Below are positions 25,960 through 34,065 of a DNA stretch of 46,312 nt, in pieces (position 1 is the first letter of the stretch; every line of letters begins with the position of its first letter). The position numbers and the translations under genes are program-made. The stretch covers positions 1 through 46,312 of the forward strand of contig BQJN01000029.1 in the NCBI GenBank assembly GCA_021604725.1, in the 5' to 3' direction. This DNA is from Lysobacteraceae bacterium (lineage in GTDB: Bacteria > Pseudomonadota > Gammaproteobacteria > Xanthomonadales > BQJN01). Under the pieces are notes generated by a model that saw only the letters and a program-made list of their open reading frames with translations, was not told the DNA's origin and ran no database searches.

Positions 25960-27735
25960 CTAAAGCGGCCACACTTTAGGAACCAATAACGTTGCAATGC
26001 CCCAGAGGATCAGATTCAGCGGCACGCCAATACGCACAAAATCTCCGAAGCGGTAGTTGCCTGCACGATAGACGAAGGTATTGGTCTGGTAGCCAATCGG
26101 GGTCGCGAAACTGGCGCTACCGGCCAGCATTACGGTGACAACAAATGGCCGTGCATCAACACCCAGTGCATCGGCCAGGCCAATCGCTACTGGGGTCAAG
26201 ATAATGGCGGCGGCATTGTTGCTCATCACCTCGGTCAGCAGCGAGGTGATCAGGTACAGTATCGACAACACCGCTATGGGACCCATGCCTTCCGTGAGCT
26301 GCACCAGGTGTCCGACCAGAAAGCTCATCGCGCCGGTGTCATCCAGAGCATGCCCGATTGCCAGCATGCCGTAAATCAGCAGCAGTAGCGGCCATTGCAC
26401 CGCCTCATAGGCATCCTCCGGATCAATACATCGAGTCAACACCAGAACCGTGGCACCGATGACCGCAAGTGCTGTGATCGATACGCTAAATACCGCTGCA
26501 ATCACCACCACACAGACCAATACCAAAACGGCCATGGGGGCTCGCTCAGTTCGCACCGGCCTTAGCTTTGGAATGGAGACATTGATGAACTGCGGACTAA
26601 CGGCCAGTTTCTCCAAGGCGGCATCGGAACCTTGCAGCAGCAAAATATCGCCAACGCGCAATCGCAGAAGGTCGAAAGGATGGTTCAGGGCGCGTTTCTG
26701 GCGATGCACGGCAACGCATTGCATGCCAAAACGATGAGGCAAATCAAGAGCAGCGACTGGTTTGCCGATCAGTTTTGACTCAGGCCCGACAATCGCCTCA
26801 ATCATTTTGGTTTCCTGAACGTCAACTGTGTCCGGGTCTGTTTGCTCGCTGAAGGAGACCTGCGCAAGCCGTGCGTGCAAAGCCGCAACCTCATCGGCAC
26901 CAGAGTCAATCACCAGCCGATCTCCGACCCGCATTACCAGCGTATCCAAGGCACGCTTGAGTGAGTACTGACCTCTGATCACATCAAGCACCTGGACGCC
27001 AGCCATGTGCCCGAGGTCACTTTCACTGATTTTCTTGCCTACTACCGGTGAGCCTGCCGGTACCACAAATTCCGACAGAAATCGGCGTTTGCGTTGCAGA
27101 GCATCCGGATCAATTGGCGGGACACGGCTAGGCAACAACCACCAACCAAACAGCAGCAGATACAGCATGCCAGCCCCGGCCATGATCAAACCCACCTGAC
27201 TGATCTCAAAGATACCGAAGGCTTGCATGCCGCGCTCGCGTGCCAGGCCATCGACCAGAATGTTCGTAGATGAACCGAGCAAGGTGCAGGTGCCACCGAA
27301 AATACTGATAAATGACAGCGGAATCAGAAACTTGGTAGCTGGCACCTTTGCCGCCTTGGCCAGGGTAATCATTACTGGGGTCAGAACGACAACGACCGGC
27401 GTGTTGTTGACGAACGCCGATAGCGCCATCACTGGCAATAACACAACCAAAATGGCCCGAGTCCATGATTGTCCAGCAAGTTTGCACACAGCACGTCCCA
27501 GGCTGGCGATGACACCGGTTCGCTCCAATGCCGCGCTAATGACAAACATCGCTCCAATGGTCAATGGCGCACTATTGGCGAACACCGATAGCAGAGAAGG
27601 GGTACTTAGGGTTCCAGTGGCCAAAAGGACGCTGACACCGGCGAATGCGGTGATTTCAGGTGGCCATTTCTCTCGCACAAAGCCAAAGAAAACGATGACC
27701 ATCACAACCAGACATAGAAAGATTTCCCAGGTCAC
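25960..27735 (-). CDS. SLC13-family anion/dicarboxylate permease with two RCK_C domains
   Basis: 591 residues from GTG 27735. Two membrane halves of about five to six helices carry the paired SNT-like signatures of this family: FVNNTPVVVVLTPV with GSSTNILVDG in the first half, and MSNNAAAIILTPV with TPIGYQTNTFVY in the second. Two soluble TrkA-C (RCK_C) domains lie between (about 205-375: VVGKKISESDLGHMAG, LIGKPVAALDLPHRFG). Such proteins move divalent anions or dicarboxylates with sodium, and the RCK_C domains may sense ligands. The last codons form a 7-base hairpin (CCTAAAG/CTTTAGG), possibly ending transcription. The substrate cannot be told from sequence. Confidence 0.9.
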   Translation of the reverse strand: MTWEIFLCLVVMVIVFFGFVREKWPPEITAFAGVSVLLATGTLSTPSLLSVFANSAPLTIGAMFVISAALERTGVIASLGRAVCKLAGQSWTRAILVVLLPVMALSAFVNNTPVVVVLTPVMITLAKAAKVPATKFLIPLSFISIFGGTCTLLGSSTNILVDGLARERGMQAFGIFEISQVGLIMAGAGMLYLLLFGWWLLPSRVPPIDPDALQRKRRFLSEFVVPAGSPVVGKKISESDLGHMAGVQVLDVIRGQYSLKRALDTLVMRVGDRLVIDSGADEVAALHARLAQVSFSEQTDPDTVDVQETKMIEAIVGPESKLIGKPVAALDLPHRFGMQCVAVHRQKRALNHPFDLLRLRVGDILLLQGSDAALEKLAVSPQFINVSIPKLRPVRTERAPMAVLVLVCVVVIAAVFSVSITALAVIGATVLVLTRCIDPEDAYEAVQWPLLLLIYGMLAIGHALDDTGAMSFLVGHLVQLTEGMGPIAVLSILYLITSLLTEVMSNNAAAIILTPVAIGLADALGVDARPFVVTVMLAGSASFATPIGYQTNTFVYRAGNYRFGDFVRIGVPLNLILWGIATLLVPKVWPL

Positions 27736-27914
27736 ACCGACACCATGTGCTCAGCTCACCAGTACATCTCTTGTATTAAATTATTGCATTTTTCGTCCAG
27801 GCAGGGGTGAACACGCACCAAAGTCTACGGCAATGATTCATTCGGCATTCACCCCACAACGGTAACAATCAGGTGCATAATCTGTGACCTTGCTTGAATG
27901 AAGGAGAGGTCTGA

Positions 27915-28901
27915 ATGTTGATTCGAAATGGGGTGATGACAGCCGCGCTTGTTGTGGGGTGTCTGGCTGGCAGTGTCCAGGCGCAGGATGTCGATGGCGT
28001 GGTTGAGCATCCAATGATCGAGCGCTATCCCGGACAGGTGATTGCCTGGCAGCACATCGAGAATTATATGCCCTACAAAGTCGCGGTCGGGCCCGTCACT
28101 GGCTATCGCACGATCTCGGACTGGATCGAAACCGAGGGGCGAGTAACGCGTACGTTTTACAAGCTGGAAGGTGAGGAACGCACCTTCTCTGAGGTTTACA
28201 AGAACTACCTTGATGCACTGCAACGCGAAGACTTCGAGATTCTCGGCATGGGCATGTCGGCCGACCGCAAGGGTGCGGACATTGGCTCTCGGCAGTGGAT
28301 GGAAGTGACATTCGCCACTAACCCAGCGACCAAGCCAGGCGCCGTAGGCACCATGTTCTCAGGCACTTCATCGTCCGGTGGCGCAGGGGCCATCGTGGCG
28401 AAAAAGGAGCGTGCCGCAGGAACTGCCTATGTCGTGGTTTACGTCGAGCAACATTCCAAAAGCTACGTCGGCACCCTGATCGATATCGTCGAGGTTGAGG
28501 CCGCAGAGACCGGCCTGGTGGTGGTTGATGCCGAGGCCATGGGCTCGGATATCGACGAGTATGGTCGTGTGGTGCTGGATGGCATCGTCTTCGACTTTGA
28601 TAAGGCCACACTTAAACCAGAGTCCAAAGCGGCGCTAGACGCGATCGCCCAGTACTTGAACGCCAATCCAGAGAAACGCTTCTACGTAGTCGGTCACACT
28701 GACTCAAAAGGCACTTTTTCCTACAACAGCAAACTGTCGGCTGATCGAGCACGAACTGTGACTGACACATTGATGCAGGACTACAGCATCGGTTCCGACC
28801 GATTGCAGCCCCACGGGGTCGGACCACTCGTCCCGGTGTTCTCTAATCAAAGCGATGCAGGTCGCGAGAAGAATCGGCGCGTTGAGTTGGTTGAGCAATA
28901 G
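27915..28901 (+). CDS. OmpA-family outer-membrane/periplasmic protein
   Basis: 328 residues; AAGGAGAGG precedes the ATG. The signal peptide ends near GSVQAQD. Residues about 30-205 form a mixed domain resembling the DUF4892-type region. The C-terminal 110 residues are an OmpA peptidoglycan-binding domain: GIVFDFDKATLKPESKAAL, FYVVGHTDSKGTFSYN, LSADRARTV and KNRRVELV. It should tether the outer envelope to peptidoglycan. The photolyase gene follows after 37 bases and may be co-transcribed, although the functions do not suggest a link. Confidence 0.92.
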   Translation: MLIRNGVMTAALVVGCLAGSVQAQDVDGVVEHPMIERYPGQVIAWQHIENYMPYKVAVGPVTGYRTISDWIETEGRVTRTFYKLEGEERTFSEVYKNYLDALQREDFEILGMGMSADRKGADIGSRQWMEVTFATNPATKPGAVGTMFSGTSSSGGAGAIVAKKERAAGTAYVVVYVEQHSKSYVGTLIDIVEVEAAETGLVVVDAEAMGSDIDEYGRVVLDGIVFDFDKATLKPESKAALDAIAQYLNANPEKRFYVVGHTDSKGTFSYNSKLSADRARTVTDTLMQDYSIGSDRLQPHGVGPLVPVFSNQSDAGREKNRRVELVEQ

Positions 28902-28938
28902 GGCGTAAGGTGACCTGCATCCGGCATCGAGGCATGCG

Positions 28939-30483
28939 GTGAGCAAACAAAGTTTCCGCTCCATCTACGTCGTATTGGGCGACCAGTTGAGCTTGGATTG
29001 TGTCCTCGATGACCAGTTCGAAGCTGAATCTGACACCCTGTGGATGGCGGAATCGAAAGGGGAGGCCAAGCGTGCCTGGTCGCACAAGGCGCGCCTGGTC
29101 TACTTCCTCAGTGCCATGCGGCATTTTCGTGATGATATCCGGGGCAGGGACCTGCCTCTGATCTATCACGCCACCGAAGATCACAAACAAAGCGACCTGT
29201 CAGACCTGCTGGTCACCGACATCGAGAAGTACCAGGTCGAACGCGTCGTGTTGACTCGGCCAGGCGACTATCGTCTGTTCCAGGAGCTGAAAGCGGCTAT
29301 TGCAAAGACGGATGCATGTTTGCTTGAGCAGGAAGACTCTCACTTTTACACCACGCCAAGACAATTTTCCCAGTGGGCCGATGGTCGCAAAGTCCGTCGC
29401 ATGGAGCATTTCTACAGAGAGGTGCGGCGTCGCGAAGGCATCTTGGTTGATGACAACGGCAAGCCCGAAGGCGGCGAGTGGAATTATGATTCCGACAATC
29501 AGAAGAGTTTCGGGAAAGACGGCCCACCTGAACACGCATTCGCTCAGTTTCCACCGGACCAGGTGACAGAACAAGTTATCGCGCTGGTCAATGATCGCTA
29601 CAGCGACCACCCCGGGTCTTGCGATGAATTCGACTGGCCTGTGACACGTCAGGATGCCAGAAAAGCGCTGCAGGATTTCGTCGACAACCGTCTCCAGCAT
29701 TTTGGCGACTACCAGGACGCAATCTGGGTCGGCCAACCTTACTTGTTCCACAGCCGCCTATCTGCAGCAATGAACCTGCACTTGCTCGACCCAAGAGAGG
29801 TCGTTGCGGCCGCATGCGAGTCGCTCTCCAAGGGCAAGGCACCAATCAATGCCGTGGAGGGTTTTGTTCGACAGATTATCGGATGGCGAGAGTTCATTCG
29901 CGGATTTTACTGGTACCGCATGCCCGGTTGGCTGGATAAAAATGTGCTTGAGGCTGATGCTGACCTGCCGGAGTTTTTCTGGACCGGCGAAACGGATATG
30001 CGCTGTCTGGCCGATGCATTGAATCAAACCCTGCGGTTTGGCTATGCACATCATATTCAGCGACTGATGGTCACCGGCTTGTATTGCTTGTTACTTGGTG
30101 TCCAGCCTCGCCAGGTAAACCAGTGGTACCACGCCATTTACGTAGACGCTGTTGAGTGGGTGGAGCTACCCAATACGATGGGAATGAGTCAATTTGCCGA
30201 TGGCGGCGACCTGGCCAGCAAACCTTACGTCGCCAGTGGTGCCTACATTCAACGGATGAGCAATGCCTGTGCCGACTGCCCCTACAACCCCAAGGAAAAG
30301 CTTGGCGACAAGGCCTGCCCATTCACAACCTTGTACTGGAACTTTCTAAACCGTCACCGAGACCGGTTCAGCTCACATCCAAGGATGCGTATGCAAATCA
30401 ATAATTTAAAAAGACTTAGTGAGGAAACACTTAAGAAAGTTGAAATTAGGGCAGACCGGATAATCTCCCATTGCAAGCAATGA
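28939..30483 (+). CDS. FeS-type bacterial (6-4) photolyase / cryptochrome
   Basis: 514 residues from GTG 28939, with GAGG about six bases upstream. The N-terminal part is the Rossmann antenna domain (IYVVLGDQLS); the C-terminal part is the FAD-binding helical domain (GWREFIRGFYWYRMP, GYAHHIQRLMVTGLYCLLLG). Four cysteines sit where PhrB-like FeS-BCP proteins bind a [4Fe-4S] cluster: C356 (DMRC), C444 and C447 (NACADC) and C460 (KACP). H371/H372 fall in the conserved active-site HHIQR. It should repair UV (6-4) photoproducts using light. Length and domains are complete. Neighbours give no further clue. Confidence 0.93.
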   Translation: MSKQSFRSIYVVLGDQLSLDCVLDDQFEAESDTLWMAESKGEAKRAWSHKARLVYFLSAMRHFRDDIRGRDLPLIYHATEDHKQSDLSDLLVTDIEKYQVERVVLTRPGDYRLFQELKAAIAKTDACLLEQEDSHFYTTPRQFSQWADGRKVRRMEHFYREVRRREGILVDDNGKPEGGEWNYDSDNQKSFGKDGPPEHAFAQFPPDQVTEQVIALVNDRYSDHPGSCDEFDWPVTRQDARKALQDFVDNRLQHFGDYQDAIWVGQPYLFHSRLSAAMNLHLLDPREVVAAACESLSKGKAPINAVEGFVRQIIGWREFIRGFYWYRMPGWLDKNVLEADADLPEFFWTGETDMRCLADALNQTLRFGYAHHIQRLMVTGLYCLLLGVQPRQVNQWYHAIYVDAVEWVELPNTMGMSQFADGGDLASKPYVASGAYIQRMSNACADCPYNPKEKLGDKACPFTTLYWNFLNRHRDRFSSHPRMRMQINNLKRLSEETLKKVEIRADRIISHCKQ

Positions 30484-30503
30484 ATTCCTCTGTGAATCAA
30501 GCA

Positions 30504-30653
30504 CTACGAAAATGGTACTATCGCTCCAAAAAGCGTCAGCAGGCAGGCTATAGCACTACCCACCGCCAACATATACCAGGACGTCCCACGCATTGACGGT
30601 GAAAGGGGCCCTCTGCTTTGTATTTTAGCCGCTGCAAAAGAAAACAGGCTCAC
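30504..30653 (-). CDS. Possible very small membrane protein downstream of the 117-aa gene
   Basis: From GTG 30653 a 49-residue frame reads SLFSFAAAKIQSRGPL, then WYMLAVGSAIACLLTLFG. The same frame is open back to the TAA that ends the upstream gene at 30696, and those 15 extra codons (INAIIIAAGCGL) complete a first transmembrane helix. A two-helix protein of about 60 residues is therefore likely, but no standard start codon covers the first helix. It may start at ATA or ATT, arise by stop readthrough, or simply begin at the GTG. It would be the third product of the unit driven by the promoter-like element at 31705. Confidence 0.4.
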   Translation of the reverse strand: MSLFSFAAAKIQSRGPLSPSMRGTSWYMLAVGSAIACLLTLFGAIVPFS

Positions 30654-30695
30654 TAAACCGCATCCTGCGGCGATAATTATGGCGTTTATTACTCT

Positions 30696-31049
30696 TTACT
30701 CGAGCTGTGTGGAACAGGGAAACTGTTGGTTGTTCTGCGCCGATTTCTTCCGGGCAACGGAGTCGGGCTGCGATGAAGAGTCTATCTCGGCCGTTGACCA
30801 CATATAACTGCGAGCCGAACGACCGGCAGCTTGGCTGAAACTTTCTCCGAATCCGAAGGAGCCTCGAAACTCAACAGTCAAAAAAGCGATGGTCAACGCG
30901 ACAAACGTTAGCCAGGCAATAGAAATAACGACTTGACTGGTCCCGGTTCCCCAAACATTGCTATCGATCAGCTGTCCGGATAGGAAAGGACACAGCACGA
31001 ACACGCACCAACCGTATTGACGGGTGCTGACGACCCACTCTCTGATCAT
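30696..31049 (-). CDS. Small membrane protein (117 aa), second gene of the TPR unit
   Basis: ATG 31049 lies 13 bases after the stop of the TPR gene. Two membrane helices are predicted (about 11-27, YGWCVFVLCPFLSGQL; and about 38-60, VVISIAWLTFVALTIAFLTV), followed by a Ser-, Gly- and Gln-rich soluble tail. An in-frame TTG upstream would extend it into the TPR gene and is less likely. No family is recognised. Because it follows the TPR gene closely, it is probably expressed from the same promoter as the biosynthetic operons, which makes it a candidate membrane component (export, anchoring or immunity). Confidence 0.6.
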   Translation of the reverse strand: MIREWVVSTRQYGWCVFVLCPFLSGQLIDSNVWGTGTSQVVISIAWLTFVALTIAFLTVEFRGSFGFGESFSQAAGRSARSYMWSTAEIDSSSQPDSVARKKSAQNNQQFPCSTQLE

Positions 31050-31062
31050 CGCTACTTGTCCG

Positions 31063-31662
31063 TCACGCGGCGCTTCGAGCGAGTTGATCAACTTCAAGCA
31101 AACCGAGGTTGAAGCTAGCTTTTACTGCCGCATCCCTGGCGGGTTTGCTTGCACCAATGTGCCCCTCCGAAATCGCCATTTGCCAGGCTGACATTGCATC
31201 TGACAAACGACCCGTCTGGGCATATAGCGCCCCGAGATTTAGGGCAATATGTGCACAGACCTCGTGGGCGAGATCGGAATCGACGCGACGTGCATTTTTG
31301 GCGGCCAGGGTCCATGCCGCGAAGGCATCAGTAGCGTTGCCATCTCGAGAATAGAGCAAGCCTAAATTGAAACCGGCTTGTGCCGCGATCAAATAACCGT
31401 CTGGTGATCCTGAGGCAATGCCATCGTCGATCGCCCGCTGCCACTCATTCACAGCACTGTCAAAATCGTTGGATTGAGCCCGCAACCATCCGAGGTTTAA
31501 CTCCGACCGTGCTCCAACAACCATCAAATCGTTTTCCCCTTGATGTTCCGTTGTCGCCAGTGCGATTGATTTTAGGCGGCGCCGTCTTGTAGGAGACATC
31601 GGCAACCTGATTGGGCTCAACAGTTTGTGTGTGATCCTTGAAATGATGTTTTTAAGTTGCAC
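31063..31662 (-). CDS. TPR-repeat protein, first gene of the TPR unit
   Basis: 199 residues from GTG 31662, with GAGG eight bases upstream. A basic leader (about 1-35) is followed by four helical repeats of the TPR type with the shared pattern (F/L)NLGxLxxxxGxxxDAxxAWxxA: SELNLGWLRAQSNDFDSAV, AGFNLGLLYSRDGNATDAF, IALNLGALYAQTGRLSDAM and ASFNLGLLEVD. It is probably a protein-binding scaffold. Its promoter carries the same bipartite element as the two biosynthetic operons, 42 bases upstream, so it is likely co-regulated with them. Confidence 0.8.
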   Translation of the reverse strand: MQLKNIISRITHKLLSPIRLPMSPTRRRRLKSIALATTEHQGENDLMVVGARSELNLGWLRAQSNDFDSAVNEWQRAIDDGIASGSPDGYLIAAQAGFNLGLLYSRDGNATDAFAAWTLAAKNARRVDSDLAHEVCAHIALNLGALYAQTGRLSDAMSAWQMAISEGHIGASKPARDAAVKASFNLGLLEVDQLARSAA

Positions 31663-31704
31663 AATTTGATCCTCATATGCTGAAACTTACCATCCTGTAT
31701 ATAT

Positions 31705-31731
31705 ATAGTGTCTTGAAGAAACGAAATCTCC
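31705..31731 (-). promoter_or_regulatory. Shared bipartite promoter element, copy B (TPR unit)
   Basis: Read on the minus strand: GGAGATTTC, seven variable bases, CAAGACACTAT, then ATATATA. The element is 42 bases before the GTG of the TPR gene. The two conserved blocks have exactly the same spacing as copies A and C. The 3' end (TATATA) lies where a -10 box would be, and GGAGAT lies about 17 bases upstream at the -35 position. Confidence 0.75.
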
Positions 31732-31799
31732 CCATAAATTTTTAACTAAAGTATACAAACCACCAAGAAAGGCTATTATTCCGGGAAATCATTGCCCAA

Positions 31800-32190
31800 A
31801 CAGGACACCAGGACTGCGACGGAGGCTAGAGGGACTAGCCGACCCACGGATGGCCGTGGATCGCGATCGGGCTTCTTGCCTTCGGCAAACCGCCCAATCG
31901 ATATTCGCTATCCTGGCCTGGTTAGGGCAAGGAACGAAACCAACCCGGTTTTGCGGAGCAAAGAAGGGTTGGATCCGTGACTGGCTGCCCGTGTAGCGCA
32001 GCGAAGTCCAGAAGGCCGAGCGCATAGTGGCGACCTCCGTATCGCAGGTCCGAGGAGGGTGCGATGGCGGCTTTGCATTGCAAAGAAGCCTTCGCAACCG
32101 TTCGATCAGACCGTGGTCGATTTCCATTTAGAACGGAACGAAATGGGATAAGACCCAATAACGGGCCGAAATCCATGTTTCTTTGCAGCA
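31800..32190. repeat. Hairpin-rich non-coding stretch, possibly a repeat element
   Basis: Between the TPR promoter and the MgtC-like gene no credible protein is encoded. Several perfect hairpins follow one another: GGCTAG/CTAGCC (31824-31840), CCACGG/CCGTGG with an ATGG loop (31844-31859), a nested CCAACCC/GGGTTGG with inner TTTGC/GCAAA (31940-31972), ATCGCA/TGCGAT (32041-32065) and GGC-TTTGC/GCAAA-GAAGCC (32069-32090). The motif GCAAAGAA appears twice on plus and once on minus near 32170. It looks like a decayed or composite repeat element, not a gene. The motif CCACGGATGG recurs at the right window edge. Confidence 0.4.
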
Positions 32191-32292
32191 GTCAGCGACT
32201 GTAGATCGTGACCCTGGTACGCCGTGTTGAGGAGTGTCGCACGTTGCCCTCGGCCTGGATGCAAATAGCGATTGCCACTGCCCATCCGGCAG

Positions 32293-32784
32293 TCAACCGC
32301 CGCGTCGCCAGGCCTTGATCTTGGTACCGACACCACGTCTCAAAGCTGAGAAATAGTGTTCGGCAAAGTCCATGCCTGCCAGTATCAGCACGATGAGAAT
32401 TGAAAACTTGACTGCAACCGAAGCGCTGACCACGGCTACGCACACGCCTATAGCGGCCAGTGCCCAAATCGTCGCGGCCGACGTGACGCCCATGATCACG
32501 CCTTCTTTCGACAGCATTACCCCAGCGCCAAGAAAGCCAACGCCGGTCACAACTTGACCGATTATTCTCGACGGATCGCTGCTCTCTGACTGCACAGCGG
32601 CACCGGCGGCAATGAAAATGTAGGTTCCCAACACGATCATCGATGAGGTGCGTATTCCCACCGGTTTGCCGCGCATTTGGCGTTCCAGGCCAATGATTGC
32701 CCCACATAACAGACATGTGCCAATAGCGCTCCATTTGAAAGGTGCGATATCAAAGATTGGCGACAGGACCGACAGAATTTCCAT
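32293..32784 (-). CDS. MgtC/SapB-family membrane protein
   Basis: 163 residues, four or five membrane helices. GTCLLCGAIIGLERQMRGKP and GIRTSSMIVLGTYIFIAAG, then QVVTGVGFLGAGVMLSKEG and VTSAATIWALAAIGV, are the hallmark segments of the MgtC/SapB family; the soluble ACT-like C-terminus of true MgtC is missing, as in the short SapB type. It is an inner-membrane protein linked in other bacteria to magnesium limitation and ATPase control. It lies between two units carrying the shared promoter element but has no copy of the element itself, so it may be unrelated to them. Confidence 0.9.
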   Translation of the reverse strand: MEILSVLSPIFDIAPFKWSAIGTCLLCGAIIGLERQMRGKPVGIRTSSMIVLGTYIFIAAGAAVQSESSDPSRIIGQVVTGVGFLGAGVMLSKEGVIMGVTSAATIWALAAIGVCVAVVSASVAVKFSILIVLILAGMDFAEHYFSALRRGVGTKIKAWRRGG

Positions 32785-32881
32785 ACCGTCATCTTAGTGG
32801 AGGCACCACAGCCAGCGAAAGTCCCTCAGTCCACAACTCTCCGGCTTGGCCGCCGTCATTTCCTTTCAAGCTGATTGGTTT

Positions 32882-32911
32882 GGAGATTTCATTGACTCAA
32901 GACACTATTAA
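32882..32911 (+). promoter_or_regulatory. Shared bipartite promoter element, copy A (AsnB-like/cupin operon)
   Basis: GGAGATTTC, seven bases (ATTGACT), then CAAGACACTATTAA, 80 bases before the start of the AsnB-like gene. TATTAA (32906-32911) is a plausible -10 box, with GAGATT 17 bases upstream in the -35 position; the latter is unlike TTGACA, which suggests an activator or alternative sigma factor. Blocks and spacing are identical to copy C and, over 27 bases, to copy B. Confidence 0.75.
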
Positions 32912-32991
32912 GTAGAGACGCAAAGTTAATTTGTCCATTAGGTAGTACGCGTTTTGCGGGAGCCGAAGCGCGATGTAAGGGTAGGGGGAAA

Positions 32992-34065
32992 ATGCGGGAT
33001 ATTCTTTATGTAAACCCCTATGTAGCTACCGGGGGCAGGCTAGGCACACTTCAGCTGCCTGAGCCTTACGTCCTGGCCGCCCGGTTTTTCTTTTGCGGGA
33101 TGATCGACCGCACCGGCACCCTTGATACCGGATTTCCATATCGTGTGATGGACCCAATCCCGAAAGCGACAAACTCACCACTTACTTTCGAAGATATTTC
33201 CGATGCCATCGGCGAAGAACTGATCGACAGAGCGCTGACAGATAACAAGGAGATCCAGGTTCTTTGGTCAGGGGGCATAGATTCAACGTTGGTACTCATC
33301 GCTTTACTCAAAGCCGCTGAACGTAGAGGCAAGACAGACCTGATTGAAGTGGTTCTGACCATCGATTCAATTCAGGAATATTCCGAGTTTTATGCCCAAC
33401 ACATCCACAACCGGCTCCGAATCAGACCAGTCGCTCACCCGGTTTTTGGGTATCTCGACGATGACAAGATCATCGTTACCGGCGAACACGGCGACCAGCT
33501 ATTCGGTAGTGATTATCTGGCCAAGTTCGTGCCGACGGGTACCGCGTGGCTGCCCTATAAAGACGTTCTCCCTTTAATCATCACCGGCAAACTTGGTGAC
33601 CCTGACCAGGCGGATGTTGTGATGGACTACCTGCGGCCACAGATTGCAAAAGCACCGGTACTCATTGAGACCGTTTTTGATTTGTTTTGGTGGTTGAATT
33701 TCTCGCTGAAATGGCAGCATGTCACATTCCGAACGGTGATTTACCGGCGAAAAAACCACCGCAAGACCTACGACACCTTATGCCATTTCTTTCGTGATCC
33801 TCGATTTCAAAATTGGTCGCTGACCAATCGAGACAAAGTCATTGGAGGAGATTGGGACAGTTACAAGTACGTCGCCAAGCAATACATCTTTGACTATACC
33901 AACGATGAGCGCTACTTCCGCCACAAGAGAAAGGAAGTTTCCTTGTGGGGCTACTCGCAAGAAACGGAACGCAACTGGGGGCGCTTGCGTGAAGCCATTT
34001 ATATGTTTGATGACTTTCATCCACATCACGACGTTTACGCATTGAAGGATGACTGGGAGCACTAA
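32992..34065 (+). CDS. Stand-alone asparagine-synthetase-like amide synthetase domain
   Basis: 357 residues; AGGGGG precedes the ATG. The ATP-pyrophosphatase loop VLWSGGIDSTLVL (S93-G-G-I-D-S98) and TGEHGDQLFGSD (163-174; TGEGADELFGGY in AsnB) identify the synthetase half of asparagine-synthetase-like enzymes. The N-terminal glutaminase domain is absent: the short N-terminus (about 1-85) lacks the nucleophile Cys2. The enzyme should adenylate a carboxylate and pass it to an amine, as in beta-lactam synthetase or lasso cyclase relatives, not make asparagine from glutamine. It is the first gene of a two-gene operon with the cupin gene (TAATG overlap), driven by copy A of the shared element. The product is unknown. 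Confidence 0.85.
   Translation: MRDILYVNPYVATGGRLGTLQLPEPYVLAARFFFCGMIDRTGTLDTGFPYRVMDPIPKATNSPLTFEDISDAIGEELIDRALTDNKEIQVLWSGGIDSTLVLIALLKAAERRGKTDLIEVVLTIDSIQEYSEFYAQHIHNRLRIRPVAHPVFGYLDDDKIIVTGEHGDQLFGSDYLAKFVPTGTAWLPYKDVLPLIITGKLGDPDQADVVMDYLRPQIAKAPVLIETVFDLFWWLNFSLKWQHVTFRTVIYRRKNHRKTYDTLCHFFRDPRFQNWSLTNRDKVIGGDWDSYKYVAKQYIFDYTNDERYFRHKRKEVSLWGYSQETERNWGRLREAIYMFDDFHPHHDVYALKDDWEH

Noticed and set aside
31789..32127. Minus-strand 112-codon frame in the hairpin-rich stretch
   Set aside because: Ser/Arg/Pro-rich with no domain, and the DNA is dominated by inverted repeats.
32293..32784. MgtC-like gene as a member of the biosynthetic regulon
   Set aside because: No copy of the shared element precedes it, and the family has a general magnesium-related role.
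32882..32911. Sigma-54 promoter at the shared element
   Set aside because: The GG/GC pair at -24/-12 with 10-base spacing is absent; conserved blocks fit a -35/-10 layout better.
32992..34065. Lasso-peptide cyclase reading of the AsnB-like gene
   Set aside because: No transglutaminase-like B protein, recognition element or typical precursor is nearby, and the protein lacks the N-terminal domain of lasso cyclases.
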